Notes: generated from the sequence alone by a model not told the origin. 64,000 nt of DNA from Nocardia brasiliensis NBRC 14402 (GCF_000308475.2 NZ_BAFT02000062.1:62001-126000), one strand, 5' to 3'. Shown: positions 17,746 through 25,896, counted from the first letter of the stretch. Translations and numbers: made by a program.

Positions 17746-18181
17746 TCGTCAACTCGACAACACAACGGCTGCGACCGAGTGGCTGATGACCGAAGCACAC
17801 GAGCACCTCGCGACCGACTACCTCGGCGTCTACCAGCTCTTGTGGCTGCTACGAGGGCCCGACTTCGATCTGAGTGACGACGACGCGATCGACATATCTC
17901 GCGAGATCGCGGGCGAATTGGTCGCGAGCGGTCAAGACCTTCGAGCGAATGAGGTAACCGGCACATGGATCAGAACCAAGGGCTGCACTTGGACGTCGTC
18001 GCCTCCACCCTCCAGGACTTCAGTGCTGTCGAGATCCAACGAGAGAACTCGGGTTACCGGGCCGTGCACGTGCGTGGGCAGCACATTGCCACAACCGCGG
18101 AGTTGTTCACCGAGTTCGCAGCAGCGTTCCAATTCCCCTGGTACTTCGGGCAGAACTGGGCCGCTTTCGACGAATGCATGA
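17729..18181 (+). CDS. Small helical immunity-like protein, 3' part probably frameshifted
   Basis: The first ~75 codons look genuine: TEAHEHLATDYLGVYQLLWLLRGPDFD and ISREIAGELVASGQDL resemble short helical proteins often found next to toxin tips. After about residue 78 the frame runs 217 bp through the barstar gene in another frame and becomes Ser/Pro/Arg-rich noise. In the neighbouring frame a TGA lies at 17950, just before the barstar ATG, which is where a normal stop would be expected. A single-base slip near the end of the gene is the simplest explanation. Confidence 0.5.
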   Translation: MSSTADRQLDNTTAATEWLMTEAHEHLATDYLGVYQLLWLLRGPDFDLSDDDAIDISREIAGELVASGQDLRANEVTGTWIRTKGCTWTSSPPPSRTSVLSRSNERTRVTGPCTCVGSTLPQPRSCSPSSQQRSNSPGTSGRTGPLSTNA

Positions 18182-18489
18182 GAGATCTCGACGAATGGCT
18201 TCCGCCAGGAACGCAGGGATACGCCCTTGCCGTGTGGAACGCTGACACCGTCTTGGTCAAGGACAAGTCAGCATTGGAGGCGTTCGTCGACAGTCTGAAC
18301 TTCATTCATCAGGAACTCGCGGAACCCTCAGGGCTGGTCTCCACCGGCACCGGCACCGGCGTCGCCTCGCCGACACCGAGGGGGTTCCAGGTGGTGCTGC
18401 ATTGCGAACCCGGCGCTCATGATCGGTTGCTCAGCAGGTGGACTCACGCCGGAGCCCGGCTCAACCCGCCCGCCGCCGCACATCTCTGA
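17965..18489 (+). CDS. Barstar-family ribonuclease inhibitor
   Basis: 174 residues. The barstar signature is clear at about residues 43-75: TAELFTEFAAAFQFPWYFG then QNWAAFDECMRDL, followed by the hydrophobic strand YALAVWNADTVL. Barstars bind and block barnase-like secreted RNases. No barnase gene is visible in the window, so it is an orphan inhibitor, in line with other apparent immunity genes just upstream. The C-terminal 50 residues (Thr/Gly/Pro-rich, then FQVVLHCEPGAHDRLL) go beyond the single barstar domain. Confidence 0.82.
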   Translation: MDQNQGLHLDVVASTLQDFSAVEIQRENSGYRAVHVRGQHIATTAELFTEFAAAFQFPWYFGQNWAAFDECMRDLDEWLPPGTQGYALAVWNADTVLVKDKSALEAFVDSLNFIHQELAEPSGLVSTGTGTGVASPTPRGFQVVLHCEPGAHDRLLSRWTHAGARLNPPAAAHL

Positions 18490-18729
18490 TCGACTGTGGC
18501 GATACCTCAACTCCTGCACCTGGTTCCGCCGGCAGTCGGTGCCCGACGTGACAGCTCCGCCGGTCCGATACAGCACCGCCCACGTCTCGAGTCTGCAAAC
18601 CGACGTCACTACGTCGAGCCCGCTCACGAGGGTCTGAGGCGAGGGGGTTCCTGGAATACTTCGCCGACCTCAGCTGAAATCCGGAGTTGGGCTTCTACCA
18701 GCACCGATCCGAAGCAACTGCGAAGAGAG

Positions 18730-18757
18730 TTGACCGGCGCAGTGGCTGGTCTGATAG
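18730..18757 (+). promoter_or_regulatory. Likely sigma-70-type promoter of tRNA-Gly
   Basis: TTGACC (18730-18735) and TGATAG (18752-18757) are separated by 16 bp, ending 24 bp before the tRNA. No coding sequence lies between. This is a motif match only. Confidence 0.5.
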
Positions 18758-18781
18758 GCTCGCGGACGCGCTCACGCGCAT

Positions 18782-18852
18782 GCCGATGTAGTTCAATGGT
18801 AGAACTTCTGCTTCCCAAGCAGACAGCGCGGGTTCGATTCCCGTCATCGGCT
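18782..18852 (+). tRNA. tRNA-Gly (anticodon CCC)
   Basis: 71 bp folding as a full cloverleaf: acceptor stem GCCGATG pairs with CATCGGC, the D-arm has TAGTTCAATGGTAGA, the anticodon stem TCTGC/GCAGA encloses the loop TTCCCAA (anticodon CCC), and the T-arm has the GGTTCGATTCC core. The discriminator base is T; CCA is not encoded. It flanks an island of remnant genes, a common place for integration, though no repeated 3' tRNA end was found. Confidence 0.93.
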
Positions 18853-18927
18853 CAGTACGGCTCCGATCTGGTGGTTCAGGTCGGAGCCGGTTGCGTTTCG
18901 GGGGGGTATCCGCTGCAGCAATGTTGT

Positions 18928-19200
18928 TCAGGGGGTGGGGGTTTCGGTGGCGGGGACCAGGCAGAGGTAGGGCTTGCCTGCGTAGGTTCTGGCGCCATCG
19001 ACGAGGCCTGCTTCGGCTGGGGTGCGGCAGCGCACGTAGGGCTTGCGGCGGGTGTAGGAGACGTCTTGGTGGCGTAGGGCCGCCGCTTCGTCGGCGAACG
19101 TCTGATGGCATTGCGCGCAGTGGCACACGTTGTGCGCGCTCAACGGCCACTGGTGGTGGCAGCCTCGGCACTTCACCATCTCGGCCGACATCGTGGCCAC
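18928..19200 (-). CDS. Small zinc-binding protein (FDXHR-type, phage-like)
   Basis: 90 residues. Cysteine-histidine-rich head: VKCRGC and then CHCAQCHQTF, with AALRHQDV following, which matches the FDXHR putative zinc-binding proteins found mainly in actinobacterial prophages and plasmids (from memory). The C-terminal half, TYAGKPYLCLVP, is a typical ending. The start may be ATG 19200 or 19191. It lies directly downstream of tRNA-Gly in opposite orientation, so it could be a leftover from an integrated element. Confidence 0.6.
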   Translation of the reverse strand: MATMSAEMVKCRGCHHQWPLSAHNVCHCAQCHQTFADEAAALRHQDVSYTRRKPYVRCRTPAEAGLVDGARTYAGKPYLCLVPATETPTP

Positions 19201-19427
19201 ACTCCTTACCGACCCTCATCAGATACTCCGCCACGGGAGCTCCACCACGGAAGGTGCCGGCCCGGTGCGGTTCTTGCCGAGGATAATTTCCACACCCCCG
19301 GTGAGCAAACCCGTGCAGCGCGGATGATGCGGCAATGCAACAACATCCGCAACCAACTCGCGACATCCGCTGCGGTTCGGCGTCCCCACACGCGCAGCGC
19401 CCCGCGCACTCCAGCATCCCGCACACG

Positions 19428-19544
19428 TTTCAGCGCCCCGCGCGCGTGTCGGTCGACTGACACGCGCGCAGGATGACGAAAGGTGCGCGGCAGCGCTCAA
19501 CCCAGGCGCCAGAGCGAGGTGACCTCCGCGGCGTGGGCGGCGTG
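19428..19544. repeat. Left copy of a 117-bp direct duplication
   Basis: Matches 19632-19748 with about six mismatches, 204 bp apart. The copy contains the palindrome at 19441-19468 and a duplicate of the last 11 codons of the methyltransferase gene (reverse strand reads AAEVTSLWRLG then stop). The duplicated coding tail has no gene body attached. Confidence 0.85.
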
Positions 19545-19631
19545 CACGCGCCATGCGGTCCCGCGCCGCAGCGTCCCGCGCATCCCGCGCACTTCTCAGC
19601 GTCCCGCGCACGTTTCAGCGTCCCGCGCACC

Positions 19632-19748
19632 TTTCAGCGCCCCGCGCGCGTGTCGGTCGACTGACACGCGCGCAGGATGACGAAAGGTGCGCGGCGGTGC
19701 TCAGCCCAGGCGCCAGAGCGAGGTGACCTCGGCGGCGCGGGCCGCGTG
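19632..19748. repeat. Right copy of the 117-bp duplication (overlaps methyltransferase 3' end)
   Basis: This is the likely parental copy, since the methyltransferase gene continues from it. It contains the second palindrome, CGCGCGTGTC-GGTCGACT-GACACGCGCG, at 19645-19672. Confidence 0.85.
19645..19672 (-). terminator. Palindrome after the methyltransferase stop, possible terminator
   Basis: Ten-base arms CGCGCGTGTC / GACACGCGCG around GGTCGACT form a strong hairpin 29 bp past the stop of the methyltransferase gene. There is no T tract, as is common in actinobacteria. An identical copy is at 19441-19468. It could also be a recombination or protein-binding site. Confidence 0.5.
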
Positions 19749-20810
19749 TAGTGGGTCGGTGGTGTCGCGGGCGCGGGGGTGGTGGGGGGCGGTGTCGAGG
19801 CGGTCGAGGACGCGGAGACCGGCGGCGGCGATGTGGGCGTGGAGTTCGGGCCGGGTGCGCAGGCCGAGCCGTTCGGCGAGGTCGGAGAGGACGAGCCAGG
19901 CTTCGCCGGTGGGGGTGAGGTGGGCGGGCAGGCCTGCGAGGAACTGGCGCAGCATCCCGCTGTCCGCGTCGTAGACGCCGCGCTCGAGGGCGGAGGTGGG
20001 GCGGACGGGCAGCCAGGGCGGATTGCAGACGATCAGGTCGGCGCGGCCTTCGGGATAAAGGGTGGGGCCGGTGACGTGGACCGTGTCGGCGAGCCGCAGC
20101 CGGTCCGTGTTCTCGCGGGCACAGATCAGGGCGCGGGGGTTGTCGTCGGTGGCGACGACCCGCCGGATGCCGCGCCGGGCGAGCACCGCGGCCAGCACGC
20201 CGGTGCCCGTGCCGAGATCGAAAGCAGTCGCCGCACCGGCCGGTAGGGGCGCACCCGCGACGAGGTCGACATATTCACCGCGGACCGGCGCGAACACGCC
20301 GTAGTGCGGATGGACGCGGTCACCGAGAGCCGTTATGGGAACACCCTTTTCGCGCCACTGCGCGGCACTGAGCACACCGAGGAGTTCGGTGAGCGCGACG
20401 AGCACGGGTCCGCGACCCGGTCCGTACGCCTGATCACAAGCCGCGCGGACGTCGGGGGCGCGGCGCAACGCGAGCGCATGGTCGTGCTCGAGGTGCACGA
20501 GCAGCTTCCCGAGTATCCGGGCCCGCTGGTTGCGGGCCCGGCGCTGCGTTCGAAACATCTCAGCCGGATCCGCTTGGCGTGCAAGCGCTTTCCGATCGAT
20601 CCGCCGCGCCATCGCCCGCAGCAGCTGACGGGCATTGTGATAGTCGCCGCGCCACAGCAGTGCGGTGCCTTCACAGGCCAGCCGGTACGCGGTGGCGGCG
20701 GGCAGCCGGTCGTCGGCGATCAGGACGCGGCTCGGCGCCGGTGTCGCGCTTTCGGAATGCCAGCGGGCGGATCGGACGGTGTCGGCTTCGGTCCAGGTCA
20801 CGGTGGACAC
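19701..20810 (-). CDS. Class I SAM-dependent methyltransferase (PrmC/RsmC-like)
   Basis: 369 residues. The C-terminal half has the SAM-binding motif FDLGTGTGVLAAVLA and the catalytic NPPW loop (IVCNPPWLPV), as in N5-glutamine or N6-adenine/RNA methyltransferases of the PrmC/RsmC type. The N-terminal ~170 residues are helical and family-specific. GTG at 20810 is chosen because GAGGAG at 20817-20822 has 6 bp spacing to it. The target is unknown. The last codons are duplicated downstream. Confidence 0.82.
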   Translation of the reverse strand: MSTVTWTEADTVRSARWHSESATPAPSRVLIADDRLPAATAYRLACEGTALLWRGDYHNARQLLRAMARRIDRKALARQADPAEMFRTQRRARNQRARILGKLLVHLEHDHALALRRAPDVRAACDQAYGPGRGPVLVALTELLGVLSAAQWREKGVPITALGDRVHPHYGVFAPVRGEYVDLVAGAPLPAGAATAFDLGTGTGVLAAVLARRGIRRVVATDDNPRALICARENTDRLRLADTVHVTGPTLYPEGRADLIVCNPPWLPVRPTSALERGVYDADSGMLRQFLAGLPAHLTPTGEAWLVLSDLAERLGLRTRPELHAHIAAAGLRVLDRLDTAPHHPRARDTTDPLHAARAAEVTSLWRLG

Positions 20811-20998
20811 GGACAACTCCTCGTGGTCGGGCAGTCAGGGGCACGGAGTGCACCTCGACGAGGAGTTACTGCGAGTGGGTGTGACTAGCGCTCCCGCGTC
20901 GACGTGCGCGCGGAGCCGTCCCCTACAACCATGCCCATGGTCATGACAGACCCTTCCGAACGAATGTGCCACCAGTCTCGCACACCCGTTGAGCTACC

Positions 20999-21511
20999 TC
21001 ACGACGCGATGTCGACTTCGGCATGCAAGCGACGGAACCTGCTGCCATGGAAGACGAGCGGGTCGACGTCGGTACGGGTGGCGATGCGGTGGATGCGCAG
21101 GATGACGACCGCGTGATCGCCGGCGGGCACCTCCGCCTCCGGCACCCCTTCGATCCACGCCGACGCCCCGTCGATGAACACCGCCTCGCCGGTGCCGCGA
21201 TGTAGTGCGGTGCCGCGGAAACGGTCGCCGTTGCGGGCACCGAGCGAGCGGGCGGCGTCCTGTTGCTCGGTGCCGAGCAGGCTGAGGCCGAGATGTCCCG
21301 CGGCGGCGAGTTTCGGCCAGGTCGAGGACGAGTTCTGCACGCAGAACGACACCAGGGGCGGATCGAGGGAGACCGGCACGAAGGTGCTCACCGCGAGACC
21401 GTGTGGCGCACCGTCGATATCGGCGCAGACGGCGACCACGCCGCTCGGGAAGTTGGCGAAAGCGCGGCGTAGGCCGCTGCCGTCGGCGGGGGATTCGAAG
21501 AGCTCATGCAT
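20999..21511 (-). CDS. Flavin reductase (HpaC/StyB-like)
   Basis: 170 residues. The flavin-reductase fold is shown by LRRAFANFPSGVVAVCA at the start, VSTFVPVSLDPPLVSFCV in the FMN-binding region, and the GDHAVVILRI strand near the end. Enzymes of this family use NAD(P)H to make free reduced flavin for a partner monooxygenase. Its first 8 bp overlap the FMN reductase gene, so the two are co-expressed. In this cluster it is a plausible partner for the styrene-monooxygenase-like protein or the FMNH2-dependent enzymes. Confidence 0.83.
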   Translation of the reverse strand: MHELFESPADGSGLRRAFANFPSGVVAVCADIDGAPHGLAVSTFVPVSLDPPLVSFCVQNSSSTWPKLAAAGHLGLSLLGTEQQDAARSLGARNGDRFRGTALHRGTGEAVFIDGASAWIEGVPEAEVPAGDHAVVILRIHRIATRTDVDPLVFHGSRFRRLHAEVDIAS

Positions 21512-22016
21512 GATCGGTCGCCTTCACGGTGGCCAGCGCCTGGGCGACGGGGCGCCACCGGTCGCTGTAGCGGTCGATCGCGCCGTCTTCCTGGAAGGTG
21601 CGATCGGAGAGGTAGAGGCCGGGCAGCGCGGCGGTGGCGCCCAGTTCGACGAGGACCGGTTTGAGCAACAGGTCTGGGGCGAGCGCGTGCACCGGGCCGG
21701 CGCCGAGCATCACGGGGACGCCGAGCACACCGGCCAATCCGGTGCCGCCGTCGAACTGTTCGAGGAACAGCTTCAGTAGCCCGGTATAGGTGGCTTTGAA
21801 CGTGGGGCTGGCGAAAACGACCAGCTCCGAATCGGCTACGGTGCGCACCGCCGCGCCCACCGCGGGATCACCCCAGCCGAGCAGCGCGGGACCTAACTCG
21901 ACCAGATCGAGCACGGTGGGCTCCACCTCGGGGCGCAGCCCCCGCGCGACCAGTGTGGCCGCGGTCAGGGTGCGGGAAGCGGGCTTCGGATTGCCGACTA
22001 CGACCGTCACTGTCAC
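21504..22016 (-). CDS. NADPH-dependent FMN reductase (SsuE/MsuE-like)
   Basis: 170 residues. The flavodoxin-like fold begins VTVTVVVGNPKPASRT (phosphate-binding loop) and continues with FASPTFKATYTGLLKLFLEQFDGG, the family's core motif. It would supply FMNH2 to SfnG and the NtaA-type enzyme. GTG at 22016 is chosen because AGAGGG lies 9 bp upstream; a TTG at 22040 is in frame. The gene sits between the SfnB-type enzyme and the second reductase. Confidence 0.83.
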   Translation of the reverse strand: MTVTVVVGNPKPASRTLTAATLVARGLRPEVEPTVLDLVELGPALLGWGDPAVGAAVRTVADSELVVFASPTFKATYTGLLKLFLEQFDGGTGLAGVLGVPVMLGAGPVHALAPDLLLKPVLVELGATAALPGLYLSDRTFQEDGAIDRYSDRWRPVAQALATVKATDHA

Positions 22017-22061
22017 TGTTCGTATCCCTCTCGCTGACAAACTGTTCGACCGCGCGAGCGG

Positions 22062-23279
22062 TCAGACCACCCCGTGCAACGGCGGTGCCGTGCCGTGCAG
22101 CAGGGCACGGCCGAGGTGCTGGTACTTCCATCGGACCGGGTCGTGCAAGGTGTGCGTGCGCGCGTTCCGCCAGAAGTGATGCAGGTTCAGATCGGCTGCG
22201 GCACTGCGTGTTCCACCCACTTCGAACAGAGCGCTGGACACCTCGGTTGCGGCCCGGTCGGCGAGCACCTTCGCGGCCGCCACCGCGAGCGAGGCCCGCG
22301 CGGCCGAATTCGCGTCCGCCGCAGTACCGGTCGCCGCGTCGACGGCGAGACCCGCCGCGGTGAGCGTGGCCTCGGCGGCGGTGACTGTCACGGACAACTC
22401 GCCGAAGCGCTGGATCAGCAGGGGGTCGTCGATCGCGCGGGCGACATCGGCTTCGAACCAGGGCCTACTGGTGGTCTGCACGAATTCCGTTGCCGCCGTG
22501 AGCGCACCGCGGGCGATACCGGTATCGATGGCGGCGTGCAGCAGCTGCGCGAATGCGCCGTACGCGTGCGGTGCCCGCACCGCCGCCGAACGGGCGATCA
22601 CCTGGTCGGGATCCACCAGGACCGCATCGAAAACGACGGTGCCGCTGCCGGTGGTGCGCTGGCCGAAGCCGTTCCAGTCGTCGATGATCTGCACGCCGGG
22701 AGTATCAACGGGTAGGTACACGATGTACTCCCCCGACTCCAGCCCACTGCGCCGATCCGGATCGTCCAGCGTGGTCAGCACCGCCAGCAGATTCGCGAAC
22801 AACGAACCAGTGCAATAGAACTTGCGACCGTCGACGCGAAACCCCTTGCCCTCCGGACGCAACGTGGTGCTGATATCGGCGATGGTCGCGCCGCCGCGTT
22901 CGGACTGCGCGTTGGCGATGCGCGCACCGTCGAGCACCTGCCCGAAATACCTGCGCCGCTGCGCGTCGGAACCGGCCAGCCGCAACAGGTTCAGATAGAC
23001 GAAGTGGCTGTGCGGGATCTGCGCGATATTCGGGTCGGCGGCCGCGAGAATCCGCACCACCTCCGCGACCGCACTCGGCGGCAGCTCCGCGCCGCCGTAT
23101 TCGGTGGGCACGGTCACCGCGAGCAGGCCGGCGGCCGCGAGCCGATCCACCTCGTCGTGCGGCAGGACGCGGTCGCGGTCGCGCACGGCGGCACCGGCGG
23201 CGAACTGCGCCGCGAGCCCCTGCGCGACCGAAAACGCCTGCGCCGCCGAGGTGATGCGATCGGCCGCGACCGAGGTCAT
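22062..23279 (-). CDS. SfnB-type sulfur acquisition flavin monooxygenase
   Basis: 405 residues of the acyl-CoA dehydrogenase fold, but of the DszC/SfnB branch: NAQSERGGATIADISTTL, KFYCTGSLFA, DDWNGFGQRTTGSGT, and ALFEVGGTRSAAADLNLHHFWRNARTHTLHDP. That last motif, with HDP and no CoA-dehydrogenase glutamate, is typical of flavin-dependent oxygenases of organosulfur compounds. The start ATG overlaps the stop of sfnG as ATGA, so translation is coupled. Exact substrate is not known. Confidence 0.85.
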   Translation of the reverse strand: MTSVAADRITSAAQAFSVAQGLAAQFAAGAAVRDRDRVLPHDEVDRLAAAGLLAVTVPTEYGGAELPPSAVAEVVRILAAADPNIAQIPHSHFVYLNLLRLAGSDAQRRRYFGQVLDGARIANAQSERGGATIADISTTLRPEGKGFRVDGRKFYCTGSLFANLLAVLTTLDDPDRRSGLESGEYIVYLPVDTPGVQIIDDWNGFGQRTTGSGTVVFDAVLVDPDQVIARSAAVRAPHAYGAFAQLLHAAIDTGIARGALTAATEFVQTTSRPWFEADVARAIDDPLLIQRFGELSVTVTAAEATLTAAGLAVDAATGTAADANSAARASLAVAAAKVLADRAATEVSSALFEVGGTRSAAADLNLHHFWRNARTHTLHDPVRWKYQHLGRALLHGTAPPLHGVV

Positions 23280-24394
23280 CAGCCGACCGCCCCGACCGGC
23301 CGCCGCGCGGCCTCCAGTTCCCGGACCAGCGGCAGCACCTTCGCCCCGAAGTACTCGATCTCCTCCTGGAAGTGCAGGAAGCCGCCGAGGATCAGGTCGA
23401 CACCGAGCTCGCGGTAGGCGACGATGCGCTCGGCGATCTGCTCGGGGGTGCCGATCAGTTTGGTGCGGAAGCCGTCGTTGTACTGCACGAGATCCTCGAA
23501 GGTCGAGTCGGCCCACATGCCCCTGTGGTCCTTGGTGGACGCGCCCGCCTGCTGCACCGCGTCCCGGAAACCTTCCACAGCAGGCTTGTTCGCCTTCTCG
23601 ATGATCTCACGCAGCGTGTCCTGCGCTTCCTTTTCGGTGTCGCGGGCGATGATGAAACCGTTCAGGCCGAACTTCACCTCGCGATTGTTCTCCCGCGCGA
23701 CCGCCCGCAGATCGTCGAGTTGTTCGGTGACGCCGTCGAAGTCCTTGCCGTTGGAGAAGTACCAGTCGGCGTAGCGGCCACCGTTGCGGCGGGCGGCAGT
23801 GGAGTTGCCGCCTTGGAACAGTTCGGGATTCGGCCGTTGCGCGGTGTTGAGCGGTTTCGGCTTCAGCGTGAAATCCCGGATCCGGTAGAAGTCACCGCCG
23901 TAGTTCACGTTGTCCTCGGTCCAGATCTTGCGGATCACCTCGAGGAATTCGGCGCTGCGCCGGTACCTTTCGTCGTGCTCGAGCCACGGCTCGCCCAGCG
24001 CGGTGAATTCACCGGCGAACCAACCGGAGACGACGTTGATGGCGAAGCGGCCGTTGGAGAGGTGGTCGGCGGTGGCGCCGAACTTCGCGAGCACCGCGGG
24101 ATGCCAGAGACCGGGGTGGATCGCCGCGATCACCTTCAGCCGCTCGGTCGCGCCGAGCAGCGCGAGGCTGAACGAGGTGGACTCGTGCTGGAATTCGGCG
24201 CCGTAGGACGCGGTGTAGCGCACCTGGGACAGCGCGTATTCGAAGCCGTTGCGCTCAGCGGTCTGCGCCAGCTTCTTGTTGTACTCGAAATCCCAGCTGG
24301 TGCGCTGCTCGATATCGCTGGTGACCAGTCCCCCGCTGACATTGGGCACCCAATAGGCGAATGTGATCTGGTCGGCGATCTGCTCCGTGGTCAT
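23279..24394 (-). CDS. sfnG: FMNH2-dependent dimethyl sulfone monooxygenase
   Basis: 371 residues, the normal length. Luciferase-like fold with FAYWVPNVSGGLVTSDIEQR at the start, YTASYGAEFQHEST, HPGLWHPAVLAKFGATADH, INVVSGWFAGEF and FQGGNSTAARR, all as in SfnG. It converts dimethyl sulfone to methanesulfinate using FMNH2 and oxygen. It is first in a unit with the SfnB-type gene and the FMN reductases downstream. The start is the ATG at 24394. Confidence 0.9.
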   Translation of the reverse strand: MTTEQIADQITFAYWVPNVSGGLVTSDIEQRTSWDFEYNKKLAQTAERNGFEYALSQVRYTASYGAEFQHESTSFSLALLGATERLKVIAAIHPGLWHPAVLAKFGATADHLSNGRFAINVVSGWFAGEFTALGEPWLEHDERYRRSAEFLEVIRKIWTEDNVNYGGDFYRIRDFTLKPKPLNTAQRPNPELFQGGNSTAARRNGGRYADWYFSNGKDFDGVTEQLDDLRAVARENNREVKFGLNGFIIARDTEKEAQDTLREIIEKANKPAVEGFRDAVQQAGASTKDHRGMWADSTFEDLVQYNDGFRTKLIGTPEQIAERIVAYRELGVDLILGGFLHFQEEIEYFGAKVLPLVRELEAARRPVGAVG

Positions 24395-24510
24395 AGCTGC
24401 TCCATGGTTTCGGGGGTAGCCGTCGATCTACACCACTCCAGCACCGCGACCCGATCGGCACGAGGGTTTGAATCTGTGCGATCGGATCGCTGTGCCGAGA
24501 GGTGCCGATA

Positions 24511-25896
24511 TCAGGCGCTGGCGAGGGCTGCCGAGAAGGTGGACCGGGCGAACCTGCCCGCGGGCGTGAACCGGCCGAGCACGGCGAGCGCGTCCTCGCC
24601 GGTGACCCGGGTGATGAAGGCGTTGGCGGCGTCGAGCGAGTCGACCTCGAGGAAGGGCTGCGGGTGGTGCAGCAGGCCGACCAGCGCGGCGGCGAACTTC
24701 GGCGCGACGCTCGCCGCGGCGAACAGCTGGTTGCCGATCTCGGCCAGCTCGGGGTCGCCGAGGAACAGCCGGGTGACCTTGTTGGCGGCGTCACCGCGCA
24801 CCGCGAGGAACTCCGCGTACTGCTCGGTGAACCAGGCCTCGTCGAACGGACCGTCGTGCACCGCCGCGGCGGCCACCAGCCGCTGGGCCTGGATGAGCCC
24901 GCTCTGCGCACCCTGGCCCGCGATCGGGTCGTAGGCCGCGGAGGTGTCGCCCAGCGAGGCCACCACGTGGCCGCCCGCGGTGTGCCCGACGGCCGCCCGG
25001 ACCACCGGCCGCACCGCGCCTTTCAGCCAGGAGTGCGGGTCGTCGGCGAGCACCTGGGTGGCCAGCACCTCCGGCAGATCCCAATCGATGAAGTCCCGGT
25101 ACAGATCCTGCACGACACGCAACGCCGACTCCGCGGAATCCGCTGTGGCGAAACGGGTTTCCCAGTCGCTACCGGGGCGCGCCCAGCCGAGGAACGCCCA
25201 ACTCGGTCCGGCGTCCTTGTGCAGGTACGGGCCCCACCAGGCCTCGCCCTGCTCGGCCAGGATGGAGAAGCCGCTGTGCGCGCCGCCCGCGGGGCTGCGG
25301 TGCGCGAAAACATCCTTGTCGTGGCCGATTCCGGTCACGGTGACGGTGAGCAGCGACCGCTGCGGCGCGTCGTAGGGGGTACGCGTCTCGTCGATCGGGA
25401 AAAGGTCGGACAACCCGCCCCGGCCGGTGGCCACCAGGGTCAGATCGTTCGCCGCGGCGATCGAATCGAGGGTCTCCGGGGTCACCGACTCGACGACGAA
25501 GCGACCGCCGCGCGCCAGGAACGCGCTCAAACGCTCGTCGGCCTTCAGCCGGGTGTCGACGGCGACGCCGACGTAGCCGTCGAAAGTGCCGTCGAACTGG
25601 ATCAATTCGGCGCCTTCCGGTCCGGCGATCCGGACGCTGAGGCCGGTGTGCCGGGGTGCGCGACCGGTGTAGGTGTCCAGGCCGAGCGCCGACTCGGCCT
25701 GCTGGGTCACGCCGAATTCGAGCGCGGTGCCGGTGGCCGGTACGTCGTCGCGCAGACTGCGCTGATCGCGGTCGCTGTAGAGGGTCACGTCGAATCCGGC
25801 GTCGAGCAAACCCAGTGCCGCAGTGGCGCCGGTTTGGCCCGCACCGATCACCGCGGCCGAACGGGGGGAACGGGGAACGGAATTCTGCGTTGTCAT
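24511..25896 (-). CDS. Styrene/indole monooxygenase-like FAD monooxygenase
   Basis: 461 residues. N-terminal Rossmann motif VIGAGQTGATAALGLLDAGFDVTLYSDR, then TGLSVRIAGPEGAELIQFDGTFDGYVGVAVDTRLK in the substrate domain, and a C-terminal FAD-binding segment with GHTAGGHVVASLGDTSAAYDP. This matches StyA-type enzymes, which take FADH2 from a separate reductase and epoxidise alkenes or oxidise sulfides. ATG at 25896 is chosen over the one at 25944 because homology starts just after it. Its presence in a sulfur cluster suggests thioether sulfoxidation, an inference. Confidence 0.82.
   Translation of the reverse strand: MTTQNSVPRSPRSAAVIGAGQTGATAALGLLDAGFDVTLYSDRDQRSLRDDVPATGTALEFGVTQQAESALGLDTYTGRAPRHTGLSVRIAGPEGAELIQFDGTFDGYVGVAVDTRLKADERLSAFLARGGRFVVESVTPETLDSIAAANDLTLVATGRGGLSDLFPIDETRTPYDAPQRSLLTVTVTGIGHDKDVFAHRSPAGGAHSGFSILAEQGEAWWGPYLHKDAGPSWAFLGWARPGSDWETRFATADSAESALRVVQDLYRDFIDWDLPEVLATQVLADDPHSWLKGAVRPVVRAAVGHTAGGHVVASLGDTSAAYDPIAGQGAQSGLIQAQRLVAAAAVHDGPFDEAWFTEQYAEFLAVRGDAANKVTRLFLGDPELAEIGNQLFAAASVAPKFAAALVGLLHHPQPFLEVDSLDAANAFITRVTGEDALAVLGRFTPAGRFARSTFSAALASA

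Larger units (their letters stand above)
19201..19700. other. 500-bp intergenic repeat region
   Basis: No gene is supported. The stretch holds a 117-bp duplication, two copies of a 28-bp palindrome, and seven imperfect copies of an 18-19-bp unit CAGCGYCCCGCGC-ACGTTT. The annotated methyltransferase ends at 19701 inside the right-hand copy. Confidence 0.7.

Noticed and set aside
18782..18852. The tRNA as a proven attachment site with a duplicated 3' end
   Set aside because: I found no second copy of the tRNA 3' sequence in the window, and no integrase gene.
19395..19672. The repeat cluster as a CRISPR array
   Set aside because: Repeats are only 18-19 bp, imperfect and without unique spacers, and there are no cas genes.
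22062..23516. An N-terminal extension of 79 residues on the SfnB-type enzyme
   Set aside because: It overlaps sfnG in another frame and is Arg/Pro-rich noise. The ATG at 23279 coupled to the sfnG stop is the real start.
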